NCBI RefSeq assembly: GCF_000716595.1
Contig: NZ_JNXC01000021.1
Span: forward strand, 168,985 to 232,984
Direction: 5' to 3'
Origin: Saccharothrix sp. NRRL B-16314
GTDB lineage: Bacteria > Actinomycetota > Actinomycetes > Mycobacteriales > Pseudonocardiaceae
DNA length: 64,000 bases
Positions 1 to 9,840 of this stretch are shown piece by piece. Position 1 is the first letter of the stretch. Every line of letters begins with the position of its first letter. The notes below the pieces were generated by a model that saw only the letters and a program-made list of their open reading frames with translations, was not told the DNA's origin and searched no databases. The position numbers and the translations under genes were made by a program.

Positions 1-950
1 GGCTGCTGGGTGCGGACCTCGAACGGGACGAGGCGGGCGCGTGGCGGGTCGTGCGGGTGATCCCGGGTGAGACGTCGGACCCGGCGGCGCGGTCGCCGTT
101 GGCGGCTCCGGGGGTCGCGGTGCGGGCGGGTGACGCGATCGTGGCCGTCGACGGGCGGCAGGTCGACCCGGTGACCGGCCCGGCGCCGCTGCTGGTCGGC
201 GCGGCGGGGAAACCGGTGGAGCTGACCGTGCGGCCCGGTGGTGGGGGTGAGCCGCGACGGGTCGTGGTGGTGCCGTTGCGGGACGACGAACCGCTGCGGT
301 ACCACGCGTGGGTGGCCGACCGGCGGGCGCGCGTGCACGAGCTGACCGACGGGCGGGTCGGGTACCTGCACGTGCCGGACATGATGGGCGCCGGCTGGGC
401 GCAGCTGCACCGGGACCTGCGGGTGGAGCTGGCGCGCGAGGCGGTGGTGCTGGACGTGCGGGAGAACGGCGGCGGGCACACGTCCGAGCTGGTGGTGGAG
501 AAGCTGGGGCGGAAGGTCATCGGCTGGTCGGTGGCGCGCGGGTACACCACGGCCGTGAGCTACCCCGGTGACGCGCCGCGCGGGCCGGTGGTGGCCATCG
601 CGGACGAGTTCGCCGGGTCCGACGGTGACATCGTGAACGTGGCGATCAAGGAGATGGGGATCGGGCCGGTCGTCGGCACCCGCACGTGGGGCGGGGTGAT
701 CGGCATCGACATGCAGTACAGCCTGGTGGACGGGACCTTGGTGACGCAGCCCCGTTACGCGACGTGGTTCGCCGGGCCGGGGTGGGACGTGGAGAACCAC
801 GGCGTCGACCCGGACGTCGAGGTCGTGATCACGCCGCAGGACCGCGTGGCCGGCCGCGACCCGCAGCTGGACACCGCCGTCCGCCTGGCCCTCACGTCCC
901 TCGCCGACCGCCCCGCCGCCACGCCACCCGAACTCCCACCCCTCGCGTGA
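1..950 (+). CDS. S41 family peptidase, tricorn-protease C-terminal half (5' truncated by window edge)
   Basis: The reading frame is open from base 3 to a TGA at 948-950, so only the last ~315 residues are present. It begins in a PDZ domain (LGADL, then VRAGDAIVAVDGR near 126-165) followed by an S41 serine-protease core. The conserved GSDGD motif has its Ser codon at 618-620, and DVRENGGG and the WGG stretch are typical of tricorn C-terminal domains. Tricorn-type proteases trim oligopeptides in the cytosol, and the missing N-terminal half should carry beta-propellers. The stop codon lies inside the first unit of an intergenic repeat array. The family call is confident; the exact subfamily cannot be fixed without the N-terminus. 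Confidence 0.88.
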   Translation, partial: LLGADLERDEAGAWRVVRVIPGETSDPAARSPLAAPGVAVRAGDAIVAVDGRQVDPVTGPAPLLVGAAGKPVELTVRPGGGGEPRRVVVVPLRDDEPLRYHAWVADRRARVHELTDGRVGYLHVPDMMGAGWAQLHRDLRVELAREAVVLDVRENGGGHTSELVVEKLGRKVIGWSVARGYTTAVSYPGDAPRGPVVAIADEFAGSDGDIVNVAIKEMGIGPVVGTRTWGGVIGIDMQYSLVDGTLVTQPRYATWFAGPGWDVENHGVDPDVEVVITPQDRVAGRDPQLDTAVRLALTSLADRPAATPPELPPLA

Positions 951-1138
951 GTCCTACGTTCGGAACGCGTGAGTCCTACGTTCGCGTCCCCCGAGTTCAA
1001 CGCTCAGAACGGCCCAGGCCGGCCGACCGTGTTCCGAGCGTTGAACTCGGGGGTTCCGAACGTAGGACACGGTCGTTCTGAACGTAGGACTCACGCGACC
1101 TGAACGTAGGACTCACGGGTCGGGAACGTAGGACTCAC
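947..1138. repeat. Intergenic 22-bp-period repeat array, two elements in inverted orientation (locus A)
   Basis: Forward units start at 947 and 969, with a forward cap GAGTTCAACGCTC at 993-1005. A reverse cap lies at 1036-1048, with reverse units starting at 1058, 1080, 1102 and 1124. All unit spacings are exactly 22 bp and the cap offset is 24 bp in both elements. The array fills the gap between two convergent genes. The first forward unit contains the stop codon of the S41 gene (948-950) and the last reverse unit contains the stop codon of efeB (1137-1135). Bases 988-1010 and 1031-1053 pair in 22 of 23 positions around a 20-base loop, so transcripts from either side could form a terminator-like hairpin. 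Confidence 0.9.
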
Positions 1139-2403
1139 GGGGGGTGGGGGAGGAGGGTGTCGCCCCAGTGGCCGCCCTCGCGGACGCCGGGCGGGACGGC
1201 GAAGTGGCCGGAACCGTTGTGCTCCAAGTACTCCATCATCACGTCCTTGGTCGACAAGGCGTGCTGCATCGGCACGAACTGCCGGCCCGTGTCCCGGTTG
1301 AAGCACACGAAGAACAGCCCGGCGTCGAGGTGCCCGAGCCCGTCCGACCCGTCGGTGAAGTTGTACCCCCGCCGCAACACCCGCACGCCGCCGAGGTGCT
1401 CGGCCGACGCCAGCCGCACGTGCGCCACCTCGCCGATCGCCGGCTCACCGCCCGCACCCTTCACGTGCAGGTCGACCGGGTCGAACTCGGCCACCTGCCC
1501 GAGCGGCGCGCCGACGCCCTTGGTCCGCCCGACGATCGCCTCCTGCTCCGCCAACGACGTCCGGTCCCAGATCTCGACGTGCATCCGGATCCGCCGCGCC
1601 ACCAGGTACGTGCCGCCGACCAGCCAGTCCGGCCCGTCGCCCGGCGCCACCCACACGTGCTCACGCAGCGCGTCGCCGTCCTCGGCCTTCACGTTGTTCG
1701 TCCCGTCCTTGAACCCGAACAGGTTCCGCGGCGTGACCTGCGACGTGGACGTGGACGACGTGCGGCCGAACCCGAGCTGCGACCAGCGCACCGAGACCCG
1801 CCCGAAGCCGATCCGGACCAGGTTGCGGATCGCGTGCACGGCCACCTGCGGGTCGTTCGCGCAAGCCTGGATGCACAGGTCACCACCGGTGCGCCGCTCG
1901 TCCAGGTCGTCACCGGGGAACCGGGGCAGGTCGATCAGCTTCGCGGGCTTGAGCGGCGCCAGCCCGAACCGGTCGTCGAACAGCGACGGCCCGAACCCGA
2001 TGGTCAACGTCAGCGCGGACGCGGGCAGGTCGAGCGCCTCACCGGTGTCCTTCGGCGGCGCCTGCGCGTTGCCGCCGACCGCGCCGCCCTCGGCCGCTTC
2101 CTGACCGGCCGTCATCCGCCGGGCCGCCTCGGTCCACTCCTGCAGCAGCGACACCAGTTCGGCACGCTTGGAAGTGGTCACGTCCAGCGCCACGAAGTGC
2201 ATCCGGTCCTGCGCGGGCGTCACGATCCCGGCCTGGTGCTCACCGTGGAACGGCACCGCCTCCGCACCGGTCAGCGCCCCCTCACCCCCGGAACCGGAGC
2301 CCGAACCGGACGCGGACAACGCACCTGCCGCCGCACCGGCACCGACCAGCGCGGCACCCGCCGCCCCGAACCCGAGCAGCCTGCGCCGGGGAACGCCGGT
2401 CAC
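1135..2403 (-). CDS. efeB: Dyp-type haem peroxidase / deferrochelatase EfeB
   Basis: 422 residues. The N-terminus RRRLLGFGAAGAALVGAG is a twin-arginine signal, so the protein is exported folded. The Dyp motif GFKDG is at residues 230-234 (Asp233 distal acid), and His328 in AHVR fits the proximal haem ligand; the spacing resembles that of known EfeB proteins. In EfeUOB systems EfeB oxidises ferrous iron, or handles haem, at the cell surface to feed EfeU. It overlaps efeO by 4 bp (ATGA), so translation is probably coupled. Its stop codon sits in a repeat unit at the 3' end. A general Dyp peroxidase is possible, but the efeO and efeU neighbours decide it. Confidence 0.95.
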   Translation of the reverse strand: MTGVPRRRLLGFGAAGAALVGAGAAAGALSASGSGSGSGGEGALTGAEAVPFHGEHQAGIVTPAQDRMHFVALDVTTSKRAELVSLLQEWTEAARRMTAGQEAAEGGAVGGNAQAPPKDTGEALDLPASALTLTIGFGPSLFDDRFGLAPLKPAKLIDLPRFPGDDLDERRTGGDLCIQACANDPQVAVHAIRNLVRIGFGRVSVRWSQLGFGRTSSTSTSQVTPRNLFGFKDGTNNVKAEDGDALREHVWVAPGDGPDWLVGGTYLVARRIRMHVEIWDRTSLAEQEAIVGRTKGVGAPLGQVAEFDPVDLHVKGAGGEPAIGEVAHVRLASAEHLGGVRVLRRGYNFTDGSDGLGHLDAGLFFVCFNRDTGRQFVPMQHALSTKDVMMEYLEHNGSGHFAVPPGVREGGHWGDTLLPHPP

Positions 2404-3551
2404 TGCGACACCACCTCGGCGACCTTGCTGATCGGCTCGCCGAGCGCGTCCACCGCCGCCGCCAACGCCCTGACCTCGTCCGCCGAGAGCTCGGTGTACA
2501 GCTTGAACCCGTCACCGACGCGGTGCGTCTCCAGCAGCTCGTCCAACGCCTTGAACTTCTCGTCCACCGAGGCCACCAGCGCCGCGTCCCGCTCCTCGAT
2601 CACCGGCCGCAGCGCCGCGACGGCCGCCTGCGAACCGTCCACATTGGACCGGAAGTCCCACAGGTCGGTGTGCGAGTAGCGGTCCTCCTCGCCGGTGATC
2701 TTGCCGGTGGCGACCTCGTCCAGCAGCTCCTTCGCCCCGTTCGCCAGCTGCAACGGCGTCAGCTCCACCGCCTTGGCCTGCGTCACGATGTCCTTCACGT
2801 CGGTGAGCAGCCGGTCGGCGATGGCGGGCGAGTCGGCCTGCAGCCCGGACACCCACAAGTCCTTCTCCAGCCGGTGGAAGCCGGTGAACTCCGCGCCCTC
2901 CTCGATGACGTCCTCGCGGCCGTCGATCTTCGGGTCGAGGTCGCCGAAGCTCTCCGCCACCGGCTCGATGCGCTCCCAGTAGATCCGGGCGACCGGGAAC
3001 AGCGCCTTGGCCTCCTCGACCTTGCCCGCCTTGACCGCGTCCACGAACTCGGTCGTCTTGACGAGCAGCGTGTCGGCCTGCGAGTTCACGTAGCGCTGGT
3101 AGCTCTTGGTCGCCTCGGCCAGCTTCGCGTTGCCGTCGGTGGACTTCTTGCCCTCACCGGACACGGTGAACTCGCCGCGGATGCCGTCGCCCCTCATGCC
3201 GGGCTTGCACGCGGTCTGCAGCTTGCCCGCCTCGGTGACCTCCACGATCAGCCGGCGGGTCAGGCCGGGGCCGATGTTCTCCACCTCGCCGAGGATCCGG
3301 TCGCCTTCGGCGTACAGGTAGAACTCGGTGACCTTGCTGCCCTTGTTGGTCACCTCGAACGTCACGTTGCCGGTGTTCGCGGTGGTGCGGGCGACCTTGC
3401 ACGCCTCGTCGGACGCCTCGACGGCGATCGGGCCGTCGGCACCCGCGGGCGCGGCCTCGGTGCCGCACGCGGCGATCAGGAGCAGCGAGCCGAGAGCGGC
3501 GGTGCGAAAGGCGGCGCGGCCGGCGCGGACGGCGGAGTGGGGAACGGGCAC
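2400..3551 (-). CDS. efeO: Iron uptake lipoprotein EfeO (cupredoxin plus M75 peptidase-like domain)
   Basis: 383 residues. The N-terminus ends in a lipobox (LLLIAACG, acylated Cys29). Residues ~45-130 form the cupredoxin-like EfeO N-domain, and residues ~140 to the end form the M75 / imelysin-type helical domain with the HRLEKDLW stretch near residue 235. EfeO is the periplasmic or surface iron-binding partner that passes iron between EfeB and EfeU. It lies 16 bp downstream of efeU and overlaps efeB, giving a tight efeUOB operon. The assignment rests on both domains and the operon. Confidence 0.94.
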   Translation of the reverse strand: MPVPHSAVRAGRAAFRTAALGSLLLIAACGTEAAPAGADGPIAVEASDEACKVARTTANTGNVTFEVTNKGSKVTEFYLYAEGDRILGEVENIGPGLTRRLIVEVTEAGKLQTACKPGMRGDGIRGEFTVSGEGKKSTDGNAKLAEATKSYQRYVNSQADTLLVKTTEFVDAVKAGKVEEAKALFPVARIYWERIEPVAESFGDLDPKIDGREDVIEEGAEFTGFHRLEKDLWVSGLQADSPAIADRLLTDVKDIVTQAKAVELTPLQLANGAKELLDEVATGKITGEEDRYSHTDLWDFRSNVDGSQAAVAALRPVIEERDAALVASVDEKFKALDELLETHRVGDGFKLYTELSADEVRALAAAVDALGEPISKVAEVVSQ

Positions 3552-3567
3552 GGTTTGTTCTCCGGTT

Positions 3568-4398
3568 TCAGCTCTTCGCCGCGACGCGCGGGCGGATCAG
3601 GAACAGCGGCAGGACGATGGCGACGTACGCCGTCCACGCGATGGCTTGCAGCACGGTGGTGCGCTGCGAGTAGTTGAAGATCCCCTTGAGCAGCGCCCCG
3701 TACCAGGAGTCCTCGGGGATGGTGTCGCTCAGGTCGAACGCGAGCGTGTCCAGGCCGGGCAGGATCACGGCTTCCTGGAGGTCGTGCAGGCCGTAGGCGA
3801 GAACGCCCGCCGCGACGAACACCAGCAGCGCGCCGGTCCACGTGAAGAACTTGCCGAGGTCGAACCGGATCGCGCCCCGGTAGAGCAGGAAGGCCAGGCC
3901 GATCGCGACGCCGATGCCGATCAGGAACCCGATCATCGGCTGGGTCGTGTTGCCCGCGCTCTGCACGCTGGAGTAGAAGAAGACTGCGGTCTCCAGGCCT
4001 TCGCGCCCGACGGCGAGGAACGCGAGGGTGACGACGGCCACCGGGCCGATCTCCAGCGCCCGGTCCAGCTTGCCGCGCAGTTCGGCGGCGATCGTGCGGG
4101 CCGTGGCGCGCATCCAGAAGATCATGCCGGTGACGAACGCCACCGCGAGCAGCGACATCCCGCCGCCGAACGCCTCCTGCTGCTCGAACGTCATCGTCGC
4201 GGTGGTGAACGTGACGACCGCGCCGAACACGATCGACAGCGCGACGGCCGCGCCGACGCCCAGCCAGACGTGGGGCAGCCGGGACCGGCGGTCGGTCTTG
4301 ACCAGGAAGGCGACCAGGATGCTGACGACCAGGGCTGCTTCCAGTCCTTCGCGCAGCCCGATGAGCCCGTTGCTGAGGAGCACGGCGGCCATCCTCAC
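3568..4398 (-). CDS. efeU: Ferrous iron permease EfeU (FTR1 family)
   Basis: 276 residues with about seven hydrophobic segments. Two REGLE motifs, at residues 16-20 and 132-136, are the hallmark iron-translocating sequences of the FTR1/EfeU family. It is the first gene of efeUOB and probably imports ferric iron after oxidation by EfeB. The start is uncertain: a GTG at 4398 and an ATG at 4392 are both possible, and no strong ribosome binding site precedes either. A candidate iron-responsive operator lies 27-45 bases upstream. Confidence 0.94.
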   Translation of the reverse strand: MRMAAVLLSNGLIGLREGLEAALVVSILVAFLVKTDRRSRLPHVWLGVGAAVALSIVFGAVVTFTTATMTFEQQEAFGGGMSLLAVAFVTGMIFWMRATARTIAAELRGKLDRALEIGPVAVVTLAFLAVGREGLETAVFFYSSVQSAGNTTQPMIGFLIGIGVAIGLAFLLYRGAIRFDLGKFFTWTGALLVFVAAGVLAYGLHDLQEAVILPGLDTLAFDLSDTIPEDSWYGALLKGIFNYSQRTTVLQAIAWTAYVAIVLPLFLIRPRVAAKS

Positions 4399-4424
4399 GA
4401 GGAGTTAACTGAGGCTCTACGAAC

Positions 4425-4443
4425 TTAGGCAAGCCTCGGCTTC
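4425..4443 (-). promoter_or_regulatory. Candidate IdeR/DtxR iron box upstream of efeU
   Basis: The 19 bases beginning TTAGGCAAGCCT match the DtxR/IdeR consensus TTAGGTTAGCCTAACCTAA at about 12 of 19 positions. The left half and centre fit well and the right half is degenerate. It lies 27-45 bases upstream of the efeU start in the gap shared with the divergent transglycosylase gene. Iron-dependent repression of efeUOB by a DtxR-family regulator is well known in actinobacteria, so the position makes sense. Base matching was done by eye. Confidence 0.5.
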
Positions 4444-4537
4444 CCGTCCAGTAGGACAAACAGGCCTTAACCTCGCAAAACAGGTACCGGGGACGTATTG
4501 CCGCGCAAACTCGCCCCGAGCACTCGTGGCGAGCACG

Positions 4538-4543
4538 TAGCCT
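4538..4543 (+). promoter_or_regulatory. -10 box TAGCCT for the transglycosylase gene, probably leaderless
   Basis: TAGCCT fits the actinobacterial TAnnnT -10 hexamer and ends only 6 bases before the GTG at 4550. There is no ribosome binding site in between, so the transcript probably starts at or next to the start codon. Confidence 0.45.
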
Positions 4544-4549
4544 GGGGCG

Positions 4550-5398
4550 GTGGTCGTCCCGCCGCCGTCGAAGACCGAGCCTCGCCCTCCGGGCCGCGGC
4601 GATGCCGGCAACCTGGCCGGGCGCCTGGCGCTGGTGCTGGTCCTGCTCGCTTTCGTGGCGGGCGGGGCGTGGGCGCTGGGCGCGTTGAACCGCTCCTCGC
4701 CCAGGCCCGCCGCCGATCCGCCGTTCCCCGTGCCGTTCCTGGAAGTGCGGCCCGGCGCCGCCGCACCGGGCGCGGCCGGTCAGGTGCCGACGTCCGGCGC
4801 ACCCGAGGCCTCGCCGACGGGTGGTGTCGAACCGCTGGACGCGTGGGCGGCGTCGTTGTCCAGGAAGATCGACGTGCCGGCGCGGGCGCTGCGGGCGTAC
4901 GCCGTGGCCGACTTGATGATGCGGACCCAGAACCCGTCGTGCCGGATCTCGTGGGCGACGCTGGCCGGTATCGGCCGCATCGAGTCGCACCACGGCACCA
5001 TCGGCGGCCGGCGGCTCCAGGAGGCCGGTCGGCCGTCGAGCCCGATCGTCGGCATCCCGCTGGACGGCTCACCGGGCGTGAAGGCGATCGCCGACAGTGA
5101 CGGCGGTGTGCTGGACGGCGACACGACGTGGGACCGGGCGGTGGGGCCGATGCAGTTCATCCCGACCACTTGGGCCCGTTACGCGGTGCGTGCGAACGGG
5201 GACGGCCAGAACCCCGATCCGCAGAACATCGACGACGCCGCCCTGGCCGCGGCGCGGTACCTCTGCTCCGGTGGACGTGACCTGGGCACCGGCGAGGGCT
5301 GGTGGGCGGCGGTGCTGGACTACAACAACTCGACCGAGTACGGCCAGAACGTCTACAGCGGCGCCGACGCCTACGCGCGGGCCAGCCTCGAAACCTGA
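4550..5398 (+). CDS. Membrane-anchored lytic transglycosylase-like protein
   Basis: 282 residues. A short cytoplasmic N-terminus is followed by one membrane helix (~24-46) and a Pro-rich linker (~47-95). The catalytic-type domain (~97-280) contains GRIESHHG (likely catalytic Glu145), RAVGPMQFIPTTW, and a final YNNSTEYGQNVY stretch. This is the MltB/SLT-like fold that cleaves peptidoglycan glycan strands outside the membrane. It closely parallels the second transglycosylase at 9841-11466, so the two are paralogues. The GTG start is chosen because a -10 box lies directly upstream. Confidence 0.85.
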   Translation: MVVPPPSKTEPRPPGRGDAGNLAGRLALVLVLLAFVAGGAWALGALNRSSPRPAADPPFPVPFLEVRPGAAAPGAAGQVPTSGAPEASPTGGVEPLDAWAASLSRKIDVPARALRAYAVADLMMRTQNPSCRISWATLAGIGRIESHHGTIGGRRLQEAGRPSSPIVGIPLDGSPGVKAIADSDGGVLDGDTTWDRAVGPMQFIPTTWARYAVRANGDGQNPDPQNIDDAALAAARYLCSGGRDLGTGEGWWAAVLDYNNSTEYGQNVYSGADAYARASLET

Positions 5399-5419
5399 GC
5401 TGCCGAACGCGCGGTGTAG

Positions 5420-5782
5420 TCAGGTGCCGGAGGGCTGCGGGGGTGGGCCGGTGTGCGGGATCGGGGCGACCGTGAGGCCCAGTTCCGGCAGGCCCAGCCA
5501 GTCGAGGTCCACCGAGGCCGCCGCAGCGCGGCTCGCCAGCTCCAGCCGCACCCGGTACACGCTGAGCAGCAGGGCCTGCAGGGAGTCGACGCCGAACGAC
5601 GCGCCGACGTCGTCCTTGCCCAGCCCCAGGATCTGGTGCGGGCAGCACCAGTCGCCGTTGGTGCTCAGCGGGTCGGGGTGGGGGCTGCCGAAGCGGATCA
5701 CGACCTCGGTGCGCGTGCCGTCACCGGCGACGCACTCCAGCCGTCGCTCGGCCACGACGTCGCCGAGTTCGTAGGCGGTCAT
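5420..5782 (-). CDS. Conserved hypothetical protein, DUF6968-like
   Basis: 120 residues, soluble. It has the features WCCPHQILGLG followed by FGVDSLQALLLSVYRVRLEL, which I associate with the small DUF6968 family of unknown function. That assignment is from memory of the pattern and not verified. It overlaps the upstream TPR gene by 4 bp (ATGA), so the two are translationally coupled. It converges with the transglycosylase gene across 21 bp. Confidence 0.7.
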   Translation of the reverse strand: MTAYELGDVVAERRLECVAGDGTRTEVVIRFGSPHPDPLSTNGDWCCPHQILGLGKDDVGASFGVDSLQALLLSVYRVRLELASRAAAASVDLDWLGLPELGLTVAPIPHTGPPPQPSGT

Positions 5783-6156
5783 CGGTCGCGCTCCACCGCC
5801 AGGCGGGCGCTGACCTCGCCCAGGGCTTCCTGGTACTCGGGTGACGGGTTCATCGCCGCCGCCATCCGCAGCTGCGTCAACGCTTCGGTCAACCGGTTCT
5901 GCCGCTGCAACGTCCGGCCCAGCGCGAACCGCGCGTAGTGGTCGCTCGGATCGAGGTCCAGCACCTTCCGGAACGCCGCCTCGGCGCGCTTCAGCTGGGC
6001 CGAACCCAGGTAGGCCCGGCCCGCGAGCAGCTGCACGCTCGCCCGTTCCGGCGCCGCTTCGAGCACGATCCGCAGCTCGCGCAGCGCCTCCAGCGGTCGG
6101 CGGTCCGCGAGCAGCGCCTCGGCTCGGCGGAACGCCTCGAAGGTGCTGTCCGTCAT
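5779..6156 (-). CDS. Small tetratricopeptide-repeat protein
   Basis: 125 residues, almost entirely TPR helices: LLAGRAYLGSAQLKRAEAAF, then DHYARFALGRTLQRQNRLTE, then AMNPSPEYQEAL. TPR proteins act as protein-binding scaffolds; the partner is unknown. The frame stays open far upstream, but codon use and protein character break at the ATG at 6156-6154, which I take as the start. It is coupled to the DUF6968-like gene downstream. Confidence 0.82.
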   Translation of the reverse strand: MTDSTFEAFRRAEALLADRRPLEALRELRIVLEAAPERASVQLLAGRAYLGSAQLKRAEAAFRKVLDLDPSDHYARFALGRTLQRQNRLTEALTQLRMAAAMNPSPEYQEALGEVSARLAVERDR

Positions 6157-6236
6157 GGTTCGATCAACGCTACCCGTGCACCCCGCCGCGGTTCGACAGC
6201 CGACCGGATGACGGGATCGGCGTGTCACCACACGGG

Positions 6237-8532
<2,296 letters not shown>

Positions 8533-8533
<1 letters not shown>

Positions 8534-9249
8534 TGGCGCCGCGGGAACGGGACGCTCGACGTGGCCGGGACGCCACGCCGAGGTCCAGCCCTGCCGCCGG
8601 CCGGGACCGCAAGGCCGGTACCGGCAAGGCGGGAGCCGGCAAGGCGGGAGCCGGCAAGGCGGGAAGCGGCAAGGCGGGAAGCGGCAAGGCGGACCCGAGG
8701 GCTGCCGGTAAAACCGCTGGTCGTCAGGGCAGCGGTGCGAGCCCGGCCGACCGCAGGTCCGCCAAGGGCGGCACGTCGGGCCGCAAGCCCGCGGGCGCGA
8801 GGCCGCAGGCACGGCCGACGGCGCGCAAGCCGCAGTCGAAGGCCCGGACCAGGGCGGGCGCGGGCACCGGCGGCGCGTTCGGCATGACCGGCACCCGGCG
8901 GGCCGCGTTGCTGGCGATGGTGGTGTGCGCGCTCGCGCTGAGCATCGCCGTGCCCCTCAGGACGTACCTGGCGCAACGGGAGGAGCTGCGGGAGGTCACC
9001 GCCTCCCACGAGACCCTGCGGGTCGAGGTGGCCCAGCTGGAGCAGCGCAAGCGTGAACTGGCGGACCCGTCGCACGTGGAGGCCGAGGCGCGTCGCCGGC
9101 TGCACTACGTCCGGCCCGGCGAGACGCCCTACATCGTTCAGCTCCCCGGTGACGAGGAGCGGGAGATCGACGAACAACGACCGGCCGCGAAACCGGCCCA
9201 GGACAAGGCGTGGTACGAGCAACTGTGGGATTCGGCGGCAGCGCGATGA
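8533..9249 (+). CDS. ftsB: Septum formation initiator, FtsB/DivIC family
   Basis: 238 residues. A long basic disordered N-terminus (~1-115) includes five consecutive copies of a 15-bp repeat giving GKAGA/GKAGS. One membrane helix (RAALLAMVVCALALSIAVPL) follows, then a coiled coil (LAQREELREVTASHETLRVE onward) and the terminal YVRPGETPYIV motif. FtsB-type proteins join the divisome FtsQLB complex. The ATG overlaps the last base of eno, and the gene overlaps DUF501 by 4 bp. The N-terminal repeats are a local elaboration. Confidence 0.9.
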
Positions 9250-9737
9250 CGGTCAGTGACGAGGACAGGGCGGCGGTGGCGGCGCAGCTGGGACGCGCGC
9301 CGCGGGGCATGCGGGAGGTCGCCGCGCGGTGCCCCAGCGGCCACCCGGCGGTCGTGCAGACCAACCCGAGGTTGGAGGACGGCACCCCGTTCCCGACCCT
9401 GTACTACCTGACCTGCTCGCGGTTGAACTCGTTCGTCAGCAGGCTGGAGGGCGCCGGGCTGATGAAGGAGATGACCGACCGGTTGGCCGTGGATGAACAA
9501 TTGGCCCAGGACTACCGCCGGGCGCATGATTTGTACTTGGCTGAACGGGACGCCATCGAACCGCTCGGCACGACCGTCACCGCGGGCGGCATGCCGGACC
9601 GGGTCAAGTGTTTGCACGTGCACGTGGCGCACTCCCTGGCCGTGGGCCGGGGCGTGAACCCCTTCGGCGACGAAGCCCTGGACAGGCTCGCGGAGTGGTG
9701 GCCGAGCGGCGACTGCGCGTCAACGGTGAAAAACTGA
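9246..9737 (+). CDS. DUF501 family protein
   Basis: 163 residues. It matches DUF501, a small actinobacterial family always found next to enolase and ftsB: GMREVAARCPSGHPAVVQT, then FPTLYYLTCSRL, and MPDRVKCLHVHVAHSLA. The conserved Cys and His residues (CPSGHP, KCLHVHVAH) could bind a metal. Function is unknown. The ATG at 9246 overlaps the ftsB stop by 4 bp and is preferred over an upstream GTG at 9210, which would lie inside ftsB. Confidence 0.9.
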   Translation: MTVSDEDRAAVAAQLGRAPRGMREVAARCPSGHPAVVQTNPRLEDGTPFPTLYYLTCSRLNSFVSRLEGAGLMKEMTDRLAVDEQLAQDYRRAHDLYLAERDAIEPLGTTVTAGGMPDRVKCLHVHVAHSLAVGRGVNPFGDEALDRLAEWWPSGDCASTVKN

Positions 9738-9840
9738 CCTTACGGGCAGTTCTTCGGACATCGGCGTGCACGCGGCAGTGACACCGCCGTTCGGATCAGG
9801 CACTCTGGGTCCTGGCCGGGTAACGACTATCGGGGAGTTC

